64,000 bases of DNA from Bacteroidales bacterium (GCA_022647615.1 JALCKZ010000001.1:608178-672177); one strand, 5' to 3'; positions 9,418 to 18,099 are shown, numbered from the stretch's first letter. Translations and numbers: made by a program. The notes: a model not told the origin generated them from the letters alone.

Positions 9418-9459
9418 GTTAAAAAATGCCGCTGTTTTACGCCGCGGCCCTCTTGGCTG

Positions 9460-9467
9460 CAAAGATA
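9460..9467 (-). promoter_or_regulatory. Promoter -7 box for lepA
   Basis: TATCTTTG on the minus strand, 43 bases before the lepA ATG. It excludes the longer upstream start, which would lie at the box itself. Confidence 0.55.
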
Positions 9468-9534
9468 CTCTTTTTGGGAAATAGTAAATAATCGTGTAAA
9501 TTTACAAATCTTAAAAAATAAAATACTCATAAAA

Positions 9535-10386
9535 ATGCCTGATATACAAAAACTTAAAGATACCGCTTCCCAAATTAGAAGAGATATAATCAGGATGGTC
9601 ACAGGAGCTCAAAGCGGCCATCCGGGGGGAAGCCTTTCTAGTACTGATATTGTTACTGCTTTGTTCTTCAGCCAAATGAAGCATTCTCCCAAGAATTGGA
9701 ACCGTACCGGAGAGGGAAATGATATGTTCTTTCTCTCATGCGGACATGAATCTCCGCTATTTTACAGCGCCCTTGCACGCAGCGGATATTTTCCGGTAAA
9801 AGAACTTGGAACTTTTAGAAAGCTTGGGTCACGCCTCCAGGGGCACCCTGCTACAGATACAAATCTGCCCGGAATTTATGAAGCCAGCGGTTCTCTTGGA
9901 CAGGGACTTTCAGTCGCTTCAGGCGCAGCGCTGGGCAAAAAATTGAATGGCGACAAAAATTATGTTTATGTATTGCTTGGAGACGGAGAGAGCGAGGAGG
10001 GGCAAGTATGGGAAGCAGCGGAATTTGCTGCTCACCACAAGATTAATAATTTGATTGCCATAACAGACTGGAACGGACAGCAGATAGATGGAACAACTAC
10101 GGAAGTTATTGGTCCTGACCATCTTGACCAAAGATGGAAAGCTTTTGGATGGGATGTGATTGTTGTTGAGAACGGTCATGATTTTAATGAAATTTTATCT
10201 GCCTTTAAACTTGCACAAGAGCTGGGGGCTAAAGATGAAAAGCCTGTTATGATTCTTATGAAGACAATCATGGGCAAAGGGGTAGATTTTATGGAAGGAA
10301 CTTGCAAATGGCATGGGAAGGCTCCAAAGCCGGAAGAGGCTGAAAAAGCTCTTGCCCAGCTAAAGGAAACGCTTGGCGATTATTAA
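9535..10386 (+). CDS. Transketolase, N-terminal (TPP-binding) subunit
   Basis: Transketolase moves two-carbon units between sugar phosphates in the pentose phosphate pathway. This 283-residue chain is the pyrophosphate-binding half: MVTGAQSGHPGGSLSSTDI near the N-terminus, SGSLGQGLSVASGAALGKK, and the TPP motif GDGESEEGQVWEAAEFAAHH with the metal-binding NN(L)IAITDWN. The frame is open from 9178, but the upstream part is antisense to lepA and the family starts near MPDIQKLKDTASQIR, so the ATG at 9535 is used. The two-gene form of transketolase is an established arrangement in many bacteria and archaea, so this is not a broken gene. Confidence 0.93.
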   Translation: MPDIQKLKDTASQIRRDIIRMVTGAQSGHPGGSLSSTDIVTALFFSQMKHSPKNWNRTGEGNDMFFLSCGHESPLFYSALARSGYFPVKELGTFRKLGSRLQGHPATDTNLPGIYEASGSLGQGLSVASGAALGKKLNGDKNYVYVLLGDGESEEGQVWEAAEFAAHHKINNLIAITDWNGQQIDGTTTEVIGPDHLDQRWKAFGWDVIVVENGHDFNEILSAFKLAQELGAKDEKPVMILMKTIMGKGVDFMEGTCKWHGKAPKPEEAEKALAQLKETLGDY

Positions 10387-10389
10387 AAT

Positions 10390-10398
10390 CTATCGGGA
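10390..10398 (+). repeat. CTRTCGSGA motif copy between the transketolase genes
   Basis: CTATCGGGA starts 4 bases after the stop of the N-terminal subunit, in the 40-base gap before the C-terminal subunit. Confidence 0.5.
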
Positions 10399-10426
10399 TT
10401 AAATTATTGACTAAAAAGAATTTACA

Positions 10427-11383
10427 ATGGCAAAATTTATAAATACAGGAAATAAAGATACACGCTCAGGGTTTGGCGCCGGACTGTTAGAGTTTGGAAG
10501 AGAAAATAAAAAAGCCGTAGCTCTTACGGCAGATTTAAAAGGCTCAGTTAAGATGGGAGATTTTGCAAAAGAATTTCCGGAGAGATTTTTCCAGTGCGGA
10601 ATTGCAGAGGCAAATATGATTGGAACTGCCGCAGGATTATCTCTTAACGGACAAATTCCTTTTGCTTCAACATTTGCCGCTTTTGCAACCGGACGTGTGT
10701 ATGATCAAGTAAGACAAAGTGTTGCATACTCAGATACTAACGTAAAAATCTGCGCTTCTCATGCCGGAATTACACTTGGAGAGGATGGCGCAACACATCA
10801 AATTTTGGAGGATATCGGCCTGATGAGGATGCTTCCAAATATGACTGTTATTAATCCTTGTGATTACAATCAAACAAAAGCCGCAACCATTGCGGCAGGC
10901 AGATACAAGGGCCCCGTCTACTTAAGATTCGGACGTCCGAGCGTACCAAATTTTACTCCGGAAAACCAGAATTTTGAAATTGGCAAGGCAATTAAAATGG
11001 TTGAGGGAAAGGATGTTACAATATTCGCGACAGGTCATCTTGTTTGGGAGGCTCTGCAAGCTGCGGACACATTGGAGAAAGAAAATATCAGCGCAGAGGT
11101 AATTGATATTGCAACCATTAAGCCTCTTGATTATGATGCTGTTCTTGCGTCAGTTAAGAAGACCGGCGCAGTTGTAACAGCAGAAGAGCACTTTATTGCG
11201 GGAGGTCTTGGAGAATTAATCAGCGGCTTTCTTGCAGGTCATTATCTTGCTCCTGTTGAATATGTTGCAATTGCGGACAAATTTGGTCAAAGCGGAACAC
11301 CCGATGAGCTGATGAAAGCTTATGGTCTTGATGCTGAGCATATTGTAGCAGCAGCAAAAAGAGCTATCGGGAGGAAAAAATAA
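10427..11383 (+). CDS. Transketolase, C-terminal subunit
   Basis: The 318-residue partner of the upstream gene carries the pyrimidine-binding and C-terminal transketolase domains. Seen are GFGAGLLEFGRENKKAVALTA, GIAEANMIGTAAGLSLNG (with the Glu that activates TPP), FASTFAAFATGRVYDQVRQSV, SHAGITLGEDGATHQ, and the C-terminal VTAEEHFIAGGLGEL. Together the two chains give about 600 residues, close to a single-chain transketolase. The gap of 40 bases and shared direction imply one transcript and a heteromeric enzyme. Confidence 0.93.
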   Translation: MAKFINTGNKDTRSGFGAGLLEFGRENKKAVALTADLKGSVKMGDFAKEFPERFFQCGIAEANMIGTAAGLSLNGQIPFASTFAAFATGRVYDQVRQSVAYSDTNVKICASHAGITLGEDGATHQILEDIGLMRMLPNMTVINPCDYNQTKAATIAAGRYKGPVYLRFGRPSVPNFTPENQNFEIGKAIKMVEGKDVTIFATGHLVWEALQAADTLEKENISAEVIDIATIKPLDYDAVLASVKKTGAVVTAEEHFIAGGLGELISGFLAGHYLAPVEYVAIADKFGQSGTPDELMKAYGLDAEHIVAAAKRAIGRKK

Positions 11384-11442
11384 ATCCGTCTCCCATTAAA
11401 CTTTATAGCGCTGCGGTAGTCTAATATACCAAAGGGTTTTAC

Positions 11443-11988
11443 ATGCAGGAAGATTCTGAAATACTGGCGCTCTACAAAGAGGAGGGGAAGGCTGATTATG
11501 CCTTCAATCTCATCGTACGCAAATATAGCGAGCGTCTGTATTGGCATTTGAGAGAATTGGCCGGGAATCATGAGGATGCAAATGACCTTCTGCAAAATTC
11601 TTTAATCAAAATATGGAACAACCTCCCCACATTCCGGGGAGAATCCAAGCTATACACATGGATCTACAGAATAGCTACAAATGAGGCGCTTACATGGCTC
11701 AAAAAGCAGCGCTTCGAGAACAGATTTTCTCTTACGAATTTTGATAAAGCCCTTGCGAACAAGCTCACGACAGATGACTTTTTTAACGGAGACCAGATTC
11801 AGCTGGCGCTTCAGCAAGAAGTGATGAAGCTGCCGGATAAGCAGAGGGCAATTTTCTCCATGCGATATTTTCAAGACATGAAGTATGAAGAAATTGCGGA
11901 AATAACGGAGAGTAATGTCGGCGCAGTAAAAACCTCGTATTCAATAGCATACAACAAAATATCAGATAACCTAAAAAAGAAATTTTAA
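11443..11988 (+). CDS. ECF-type RNA polymerase sigma factor
   Basis: An extracytoplasmic-function sigma factor of 181 residues. Region 2 spans about residues 20-90 (FNLIVRKYSERLYWHLRELA, then DANDLLQNSLIKIWNNLPTF, the DxxDxxQ-like core-binding and -10 recognition helices, then YTWIYRIATNEALTWLKKQ). Region 4 spans about 125-178 (LPDKQRAIFSMRYFQDMKYE, then EIAEITESNVGAVKTSYSIA, the -35 recognition helix-turn-helix). It leads a three-gene cluster with a single-pass membrane protein and a small secreted protein, a common layout for an ECF factor, its anti-sigma and a target. The target promoters are not evident. Confidence 0.9.
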   Translation: MQEDSEILALYKEEGKADYAFNLIVRKYSERLYWHLRELAGNHEDANDLLQNSLIKIWNNLPTFRGESKLYTWIYRIATNEALTWLKKQRFENRFSLTNFDKALANKLTTDDFFNGDQIQLALQQEVMKLPDKQRAIFSMRYFQDMKYEEIAEITESNVGAVKTSYSIAYNKISDNLKKKF

Positions 11989-12026
11989 TAAAGATTTAAC
12001 TTTTTCACAGCAGAAAAGTCTAATAA

Positions 12027-12599
12027 ATGTCAGTTAAAAAGGAGAAGAACTTTAAGATGGAAGAGAACAACAACATAGACAGAGAGCCTTTTGAGAGTGC
12101 AAACAACATCCTTAACAACAGCAATTTAAAGAAGATGCCGTTTAAGGTTCCGCAAGGATACTTTACTTCAGTAGAGGATGAAGTGCGCGCTAAAATTAAG
12201 GGACAAACTCCGGACGGACAATGGGGTTTGCTGCACCGTTCTCTTAAGGCATATCTTGGCCTGGCCGCCTCTTTCCTTTTGATTCTTGGAGCGGGCTGGG
12301 GTGTTATCCATTTTACAAAGGGCATTACGGAGCGTCACCAATTTACCGCACAAACAATGGTTAACGCAGATGAATTCCTGGACAGTCTTGAGAATGACTA
12401 CGTTGCCGGACAATTAGATGACGCTGTTGCAGAGGGCAACAAGGATACTATTACAGTAAGGGTAATTCCTCCGCAAGCAGAAGAGATGACAGAAGAGACA
12501 GAGGGAGATTATGCAGATGCAGTTGAAGAGTATCTAAAAGCATACCCAAGCGCATCAGTTAGTCTTGCTTCTTTGGAACTGGCAGGGTTGGAAGAATAA
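12027..12599 (+). CDS. Single-pass membrane protein, putative anti-sigma factor
   Basis: A protein of 180-190 residues. The N-terminal ~70 residues are soluble and include MPFKVPQGYFTSVEDEVRAKI, a motif I associate with membrane proteins encoded after ECF sigma factors in Bacteroidetes. One membrane helix follows at about 75-98 (AYLGLAASFLLILGAGWGVI), then a strongly acidic periplasmic tail. The start is either 12027 or the ATG at 12057; a GGAG at 12040 sits 13 bases before the latter. There is no zinc-finger anti-sigma motif. The anti-sigma role is inferred from position 38 bases after the sigma gene and from topology. A structural homologue search would settle it. Confidence 0.6.
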   Translation: MSVKKEKNFKMEENNNIDREPFESANNILNNSNLKKMPFKVPQGYFTSVEDEVRAKIKGQTPDGQWGLLHRSLKAYLGLAASFLLILGAGWGVIHFTKGITERHQFTAQTMVNADEFLDSLENDYVAGQLDDAVAEGNKDTITVRVIPPQAEEMTEETEGDYADAVEEYLKAYPSASVSLASLELAGLEE

Positions 12600-12630
12600 T
12601 TTTATTTCATAGGTTAAAATTTCAGGTACA

Positions 12631-13227
12631 ATGGTTAAATTTTTTAAAACAATTACATTAACGCTCGCGGCCGTTGCCGCCATGGCGTTTGGAACATCTG
12701 CGTTTGCACAAAACGCTAATACGCAAGACAATACGGCTGCCGGCAGAAAGAACGGCGGAAAAAGCATGATGCTTAACATGGAAAAAATCAAAGCACAGAA
12801 AATTGCCTTCTTCACCCAGGAGCTTAATCTCACTTCTGATGAAGCTGCCAGATTCTGGCCCGTATACGATAAATGCTGGAAAGAAAAAATGGAGGCAAAG
12901 CATGCTACTCATCAAAGTTTAAAAGCTCTTTCACAGGCGGCAAAAGATGCTAGCTCTTCAGACTCCGATGTCAGGAATCTTGCAGAGACTTATCATAAAA
13001 ATTATGAAAAGGAATTAGAGTTGGTAAGTGATCATTTTGCTGAATATCAGAAAGTTCTTCCTATTAAGAAGGCTGCGCTTGTAACAGCGACGGAGGAAAA
13101 GTTCAAGAACAATTTGATTATGCAGTTGCGCGGAAAAGGAGACAAGCGCAAAATGAATCAGCTTCATTTCAATGGGCAAGGACACAATATGGACCTACAG
13201 TATAATAACAAGCAAAATAATAAATAG
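12631..13227 (+). CDS. Small periplasmic Spy/CpxP-like helical protein
   Basis: A 198-residue secreted protein with a clear signal peptide (TLTLAAVAAMAFGTSAFAQ, cleavage after Ala-Gln near residue 27). The mature part is mainly helical and charged: KIAFFTQELNLTSDEAARFW, PVYDKCWKEKMEAKHATHQS. The 'LNLTxxEAxxFWPVYxxxxxE' pattern is typical of small Bacteroidetes proteins next to ECF sigma genes and resembles Spy/CpxP-type periplasmic chaperones. It is the third gene of the sigma cluster, 31 bases after the membrane protein. Whether it is a stress sensor, chaperone or regulon member is inference. Confidence 0.65.
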   Translation: MVKFFKTITLTLAAVAAMAFGTSAFAQNANTQDNTAAGRKNGGKSMMLNMEKIKAQKIAFFTQELNLTSDEAARFWPVYDKCWKEKMEAKHATHQSLKALSQAAKDASSSDSDVRNLAETYHKNYEKELELVSDHFAEYQKVLPIKKAALVTATEEKFKNNLIMQLRGKGDKRKMNQLHFNGQGHNMDLQYNNKQNNK

Positions 13228-13243
13228 GTTCTTGGTTTAGTAT

Positions 13244-14140
13244 TTAATTGTTCCTTATTGCAATACTCCCGTTCTGGTTTCTATACTCAACGGGAGTTTT
13301 TCCTATATTAAGGATACAGAATTTGTTAAACTCCTCCATTGTATTGAACAAAAATTTCTTGGAAATATTTTCAAAAGGAATATCCACAATTTTAAGTTCT
13401 CCGCTAATCAGCTCGGCCTTTTTCTTATCCATCCACTTCTGAGGCTCCATTCCAAAAGACTCTTTAAATTTGCGGGTAAATTCATCAAAATCAAGACCAT
13501 ATCTTGTAGCCAATTCTTCCGCAGTCTTAACTTTCAAATAATTTATTCTTACAAATTCCGGCAACTTAATCCTGTTGCCATGCAGCAAAGCAGCAAACAA
13601 ACTTGCATTCTCCTCCTTTGTATAAAATGCGCGCAAAATTAAAAATGCCTCTTTTTGTTTAATCTCATGGAGATGGATACAGCTAATATTATTGCTTAAG
13701 AAAAAATTCACGCTGTCCAGCACGCTCTGCATTGGCGGATAAATTGGCAACGCTCTGGAAAATTCATCTTCCGGAGCAACAGAAGAGAGAACATCATCGA
13801 TAGAAAACTTATCACACAAATTCAAATGCTCATTATCAAAAGCAAGAAGCACAAAAGAACTATTTTCCAGCACTTTACCGTTGCCATCAGAATTCAGGGG
13901 AATTAACACCATCTCTTCTGAATTGAGTTCTCTTACCCCAACTTTTTCAAAATTCAGCTCCAGCTTTCCGCTTGTTAAAAAAACAATATAATTTTCAGTT
14001 TTATCCGGAATAGCAAAAATATCTCCCTTCAAAAGCATATGAATACTAAATCCTATTGCCTTGTTGGTCACATAGTTAACGCAAGACAAATGCTCCTGCG
14101 CATATAACAATTTCATGGGTTTTGGAGAAATCATATCCAT
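13244..14140 (-). CDS. AraC-family-like transcriptional regulator (divergent)
   Basis: A 298-residue protein with no signal or membrane segment. The N-terminal ~170 residues look like a cupin-type sensor domain (IPDKTENYIVFLTSGKLELN, EEMVLIPLNSDGNGKVLENS). The C-terminal ~100 residues match the AraC two-helix-turn-helix layout but weakly: VKTAEELATRYGLDFDEFTR, KFKESFGMEPQKWMDKKKAE, then ISKKFLFNTMEEFNKFCILN and GKTPVEYRNQ, equivalent to the closing GxSPxxYR. The first recognition helix is poorly conserved. It stands alone, converging on the Spy-like gene. The ligand is unknown. Confidence 0.7.
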   Translation of the reverse strand: MDMISPKPMKLLYAQEHLSCVNYVTNKAIGFSIHMLLKGDIFAIPDKTENYIVFLTSGKLELNFEKVGVRELNSEEMVLIPLNSDGNGKVLENSSFVLLAFDNEHLNLCDKFSIDDVLSSVAPEDEFSRALPIYPPMQSVLDSVNFFLSNNISCIHLHEIKQKEAFLILRAFYTKEENASLFAALLHGNRIKLPEFVRINYLKVKTAEELATRYGLDFDEFTRKFKESFGMEPQKWMDKKKAELISGELKIVDIPFENISKKFLFNTMEEFNKFCILNIGKTPVEYRNQNGSIAIRNN

Positions 14141-14185
14141 ATCAGTAAATAATTTAATTCAGCTAAAAATACATCACAGCGTTAG

Positions 14186-14193
14186 CAAATATA
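14186..14193 (-). promoter_or_regulatory. Promoter -7 box for the AraC-like regulator
   Basis: TATATTTG on the minus strand, 46 bases before the ATG at 14140, matching TAnnTTTG. Confidence 0.45.
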
Positions 14194-14212
14194 GTAAATA
14201 AGGTACTCAAAA

Positions 14213-15058
14213 TTAAAAATTGATATAGAATTCTTTTGTCAGCTCTTTATACTCTTTTGTAAATATGCTCTTATCCTGGATTGTTAAATCGCAAATATTG
14301 CCCGGCATTCTCTCCGCGGAATAAGCAAATTCCATAAGAGCCCTCCTCGGAGGAGTGCCTTTTTCATAAATCACATTGCATCTTCTGGTAAGCTGCAGAA
14401 ACGGAACTTGCTCTCTTTTAGATAGATGCTCCTCCAAAAATTTTATTTTCCTAATGAAATTTTCAGCTTCATCTATCGGGAGAATAAGTGCAAATTTTCC
14501 GCCGATTTTTAAGGAAGCGCACACCCCTTTTATCAAATCAGATTGGGATAAATTATCATTGTGTTTAGCCGATGATTTTTCTGCGGAAGGAGATTTTAAA
14601 GAGTCTGTAAAATAAGGAGGGTTGGAAAAAATTAAATCAAATTTAAGTGCGTCCTTAATTGTAATTCCCTGACCTATAATCCCTTTTAGCAGAGATTCAA
14701 CTTCGCTGTTATTATATCTCACGGAAAATTTTTGGAAATCAATTTCCTCCGCAATAATGTTATCTCTCCATTTAGAATTTTCAAAATTGATTTTAGCCTC
14801 AGCGCAACTACTTGCATCACAGTCAATTCCATAAATCAAAAAATTTGAATTTTGACCGGCAGCCGATTTGATTTTTTGCAAACGTTGGGCGGCCATTAAA
14901 GCAATTACGCCTGTTCCTGTCCCAACATCCAGCAATCTTTTATCTGATAGGGCCAAAGACATCCAGGCGCCAAGAAGTACTCCGTCCGTATTAACCCGCA
15001 TTACGGAATCTTTCTGATTTACAGTAAATTCCTTAAATTTAAAATAATCGTTCCCCAC
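14213..15058 (-). CDS. tRNA1(Val) (adenine(37)-N6)-methyltransferase TrmN6/YfiC-like
   Basis: A class I SAM-dependent methyltransferase of 281 residues. It begins YFKFKEFTVNQKDSVMRVNT, followed by DGVLLGAW, the signature N-terminus of the TrmN6 family. Motif I is LLDVGTGTGVIALMAAQRL, and the catalytic N6-adenine motif is FSNPPYF (IV). These enzymes methylate A37 of tRNA-Val. Compared with the usual ~240 residues there is an extra ~35 between motif I and the NPPY motif, including a hydrophilic stretch. It lies 22 bases downstream of the LolD-like ATPase in the same direction. Confidence 0.85.
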   Translation of the reverse strand: MGNDYFKFKEFTVNQKDSVMRVNTDGVLLGAWMSLALSDKRLLDVGTGTGVIALMAAQRLQKIKSAAGQNSNFLIYGIDCDASSCAEAKINFENSKWRDNIIAEEIDFQKFSVRYNNSEVESLLKGIIGQGITIKDALKFDLIFSNPPYFTDSLKSPSAEKSSAKHNDNLSQSDLIKGVCASLKIGGKFALILPIDEAENFIRKIKFLEEHLSKREQVPFLQLTRRCNVIYEKGTPPRRALMEFAYSAERMPGNICDLTIQDKSIFTKEYKELTKEFYINF

Positions 15059-15080
15059 CGGATGATTAAGTTTTGTTCAA

Positions 15081-15785
15081 TTAATTGCCCAACAAACTAG
15101 CCTCTTGTTGCTCAACAAACTGGCCGTCTTTTATTTCCAAAATTTTATCACTTCTCTCCGCCATGGACATATCATGTGTAACAATAATAATTGTCTGGCC
15201 ATGAGCATCTCTTAATTTGAAAAACAAATCATGCAGTTCTTGTTTTGTTTTGCTGTCCAAATTTCCGGAAGGCTCATCGGCAAAAATAATATCGGGGTCA
15301 TTCATAAGCGCCCTTGCTATTGCCACTCTTTGTTGTTCTCCGCCGCTCATCTCAGAAGGTCTGCTATCCTCCTTTCCGGCTAAACCAAGTTCCGCAAGAA
15401 TTGAAATTGCTTTGCTCTTTATCTCTTTATAACTCATTGCATTACCATTATGCTCAGATTTGAGTATAAGAGCCGGCATCATTACATTTTCCACCGCGGT
15501 AAATTCCGGAAGCAAGTGATGAAATTGAAAAACAAATCCAATTTTTTTGTTTCTAAATTCTGCAAGTTCATTAGAAGATAGCGCAAAAACATCCGTGCCG
15601 TCAATAAGCACTTGTCCGCTATCGGGAGCCAAAATAGTTCCTAAAATTTGCAGGAGCGTAGTTTTGCCTGCGCCGCTCGCACCCACAATGCTCACAATAT
15701 TACCCTTATCTGCAGAAAAATTCAGGCCCCTGAGGACCTGAATTTTACCGTAAGATTTGCAAATATTTTTGCACTCAATAATCAT
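15081..15785 (-). CDS. lolD: ABC transporter ATP-binding protein, LolD type
   Basis: A 234-residue ATPase subunit of the MacB/LolD branch. Walker A is GASGAGKTTLLQILGTI, the Q-loop is FVFQFHHLLPEFTAVENVMM (the 'FQFHHLLPEFTA' stretch is characteristic of LolD), the signature is MSGGEQQRVAIARAL, and Walker B is IIFADEPSGNLD. It would power lipoprotein release from the inner membrane with LolCE-like permeases. No permease is adjacent here, and the unlinked FtsX-type permease at 32312-33622 is only a possible partner. It lies 44 bases after the EF-G paralogue, with a perfect palindrome in the gap. Confidence 0.85.
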   Translation of the reverse strand: MIIECKNICKSYGKIQVLRGLNFSADKGNIVSIVGASGAGKTTLLQILGTILAPDSGQVLIDGTDVFALSSNELAEFRNKKIGFVFQFHHLLPEFTAVENVMMPALILKSEHNGNAMSYKEIKSKAISILAELGLAGKEDSRPSEMSGGEQQRVAIARALMNDPDIIFADEPSGNLDSKTKQELHDLFFKLRDAHGQTIIIVTHDMSMAERSDKILEIKDGQFVEQQEASLLGN

Positions 15786-15800
15786 CTATTATAATTTTTT

Positions 15801-15812
15801 CTGTCGCGACAG
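15801..15812. repeat. Perfect 12-bp palindrome CTGTCGCGACAG
   Basis: A full, perfectly symmetric copy of the iterated motif in the 44-base gap between the EF-G paralogue and lolD. The same 12-mer recurs at 29776-29787. Confidence 0.6.
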
Positions 15813-15829
15813 AAATCTCTGCTGCGGAA

Positions 15830-17983
15830 TTATTCCTCTTTCTCCTCAGCCTCATAAGCCTTAAGAAGCTCATCCTGGACATTTGCAGGAACTTGCTGAT
15901 ACTCAGCAAATCTCATTGTAAATGTTGCACGGCCGGAAGTAAGGGAACTCAACGTTGTAGAGTATCTGTAAAGTTCTGCCAGCGGAATTCTTGCCTTAAG
16001 AATTTCAAAGCCGGCCTCGCTGCTCATACCCTCTATCAATGCTCTGCGGTTCTGCAAATCGCTCATCACATCTCCCATGCAATCAGACGGAACGGTAATC
16101 TCTATATTATAGATTGGCTCCATAATTTTAGGACCAGCTTTCTTGAACGCCTCTTTAAATGCATTACGTGCTGCAAGCTTGAATGACAACTCGTTTGAAT
16201 CAACCGGGTGCATCTTGCCGTCATAGATATATACCTTAATATCACGTGCATAGGAACCTGTAAGAGGACCCTCTGTCATCTTCTCCATGACACCCTTTAG
16301 AATTGCAGGCATAAAGCGCGCATCAATTGCACCGCCAACAATACAGTTATAATAAACAAGTTTGCCGCCCCACTCAAGAGGATACTCCTCTTTGCCCTTA
16401 ATGTTCAATGTCATATCCATGCCATCAACTTTGAACTTGTTATTCTCAGGAGCTCCCTCTACATAAGGCTCTATAAGCAAGTGTACTTCTCCAAACTGAC
16501 CTGCGCCGCCGGATTGCTTTTTATGTCTGTACATTGCATTTGCAACCTTTGTAATAGTCTCTCTATAAGGAATTTTTGGAGCAAGCAATTCTATATCCAG
16601 TTTGTCAATGTTATTAATTTTCCACTTAAGAATATTAATATGATGTTCTCCTTGTCCGCTTAATATAATCTGCTTCAATTCCTTAGAGTACTCAACAACA
16701 ATTGTAGGATCCTCTGCCTGGGCGCGGTTAAGAATCTCTCCAAGTCTTTCATCATCCTTTGGATCTTTGGCCTTGATTGCCGTTCTAAACTTAGGCTCAG
16801 GGAATTTTGTAGGAGCAAATACATACTCGCAATTTCCGGCGCATAAAGTTTGTCCCTGTTTAACGCTCTTAAGTTTTACAGTACATCCTATATCTCCTGC
16901 GCGCATTTCAGAAATTTTATCTCTCTTTCTTCCTGCGGCTGCATATATAGCAGAAATTCTCTCTTTATCTCCGGACTCGGGATTTACAACATCCATTCCC
17001 TCAGTTAGTTTGCCGCTCATCACTTTGAAGTAGGCAACATCTCCAAGGTGTTGTTCAAGAGCTGTTTTATAAACATAAATTGCCGTCTGTCCTGCAGGGT
17101 CCGTTTTAACTTTTGAACCATCTTTTAATTCATTTTCAACTCCAAGAGGAGAAGGTGCCGTGTTAATTGTGAACTCCATAATTCTCTTAACACCAATATC
17201 TTTCTTGGATGACAAACAAAATACCGGGAAGATTTCTCCCTTTGCCATTCCGGCTTTAAGTCCGCTTCTAACTTCATCCTCAGAAAGAGTTCCTTTGTCA
17301 AAGAAAACTTCCATCAGCTTCTCATCATTTTCTGCAGATTTTTCAATCAGCTCCTGTTGTAAAGCCTTTGCTTCATCTATCTGATCTGCAGGAATATCCA
17401 GTTCCTCTCTTGTTCCGTTATCATCCTTGAAATGATACATCTTCATCTTAAGAACATCAATGAATGAATCAAAAGAAGGACCCGCATTAACCGGATATTG
17501 AACAAGAACTATTTTACCTCCATAAACATTTTTCAAAGACTCAAGAGTCATGTGCCAATCTGCCTTCTCATGATCTAGCTGACTAACGGCAAATGTAAGC
17601 GGCTTCTTATGCTTAAGAGCCTGACGTGTAAATATCTCTGTACCAACCTCAACACCTTGAGTAGAATTGACCAGCATAATTCCGCTCTCGCAAACCGTAA
17701 ACGCTGAATATACTCCGCCAACAAAATCGTCTGACCCCGGAGTGTCAATTATATTGAACTTTGTATCCATGAACTCCGTGTAAAGAAGAGTTGAATAAAT
17801 GGACCTCTGATTTTCCTGTTCAATCTCAGTATTATCGCTCATTGTATTCTTCCCCTCTATAGTCCCTCTGCGCTCAATTACTTTTCCTTCAAACATCATT
17901 GATTCTGCAAAAAGAGTTTTGCCCGCCTTCGGGCCTCCAAGGAGTACAACGTTCCTCACATTACTGGTGTCGTATGTTTTCAT
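15830..17983 (-). CDS. EF-G paralogue (EF-G2 type) with altered GTPase motifs
   Basis: A 717-residue protein with the full EF-G domain order and normal length. Its G motifs are abnormal: G1 is GGPKAGKT (16-23) instead of AHIDAGKT, G3 is DTPGSDDF (80-87) with Ser84 replacing the catalytic His of DTPGHVDF, and G4 is SQLD (134-137) instead of NKxD. Domains IV-V look intact (MYRHKKQSGGAGQFGEVHLL, SGRATFTMRFAEYQQVP). This pattern matches the EF-G2 paralogue described in Bacteroides, reported to support translation without GTP hydrolysis during nutrient limitation. The gene has its own promoter box and a leader hairpin. The canonical fusA is not in this window. Confidence 0.85.
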   Translation of the reverse strand: MKTYDTSNVRNVVLLGGPKAGKTLFAESMMFEGKVIERRGTIEGKNTMSDNTEIEQENQRSIYSTLLYTEFMDTKFNIIDTPGSDDFVGGVYSAFTVCESGIMLVNSTQGVEVGTEIFTRQALKHKKPLTFAVSQLDHEKADWHMTLESLKNVYGGKIVLVQYPVNAGPSFDSFIDVLKMKMYHFKDDNGTREELDIPADQIDEAKALQQELIEKSAENDEKLMEVFFDKGTLSEDEVRSGLKAGMAKGEIFPVFCLSSKKDIGVKRIMEFTINTAPSPLGVENELKDGSKVKTDPAGQTAIYVYKTALEQHLGDVAYFKVMSGKLTEGMDVVNPESGDKERISAIYAAAGRKRDKISEMRAGDIGCTVKLKSVKQGQTLCAGNCEYVFAPTKFPEPKFRTAIKAKDPKDDERLGEILNRAQAEDPTIVVEYSKELKQIILSGQGEHHINILKWKINNIDKLDIELLAPKIPYRETITKVANAMYRHKKQSGGAGQFGEVHLLIEPYVEGAPENNKFKVDGMDMTLNIKGKEEYPLEWGGKLVYYNCIVGGAIDARFMPAILKGVMEKMTEGPLTGSYARDIKVYIYDGKMHPVDSNELSFKLAARNAFKEAFKKAGPKIMEPIYNIEITVPSDCMGDVMSDLQNRRALIEGMSSEAGFEILKARIPLAELYRYSTTLSSLTSGRATFTMRFAEYQQVPANVQDELLKAYEAEEKEE

Positions 17984-18023
17984 ATTTTAAAATTTATTTA
18001 TTGTTTATTCTTTAAAGTTGTAC

Positions 18024-18042
18024 GCCGGAATCTTTATCCGGC
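18024..18042 (-). promoter_or_regulatory. Hairpin in the EF-G paralogue leader
   Basis: GCCGGA and TCCGGC form a perfect 6-bp stem with a 7-base loop. It lies between the promoter box at 18054-18061 and the start codon at 17983. It has no following T-run on either strand, so it looks like a leader structure rather than a terminator. Confidence 0.4.
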
Positions 18043-18053
18043 ATTAAAGACTT

Positions 18054-18061
18054 CAAATTTA
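18054..18061 (-). promoter_or_regulatory. Promoter -7 box for the EF-G paralogue
   Basis: TAAATTTG on the minus strand, predicting a leader of about 64 bases before the ATG at 17983. Confidence 0.5.
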
Positions 18062-18099
18062 GGAAATAATTCTATCAAACAACTAAACGTCTGCCATTT

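Noticed and set aside
9535..11383. Transketolase in two genes as a frameshifted pseudogene
   Set aside because: The two chains end and start cleanly at domain borders with a 40-base gap. The split form is a known arrangement.
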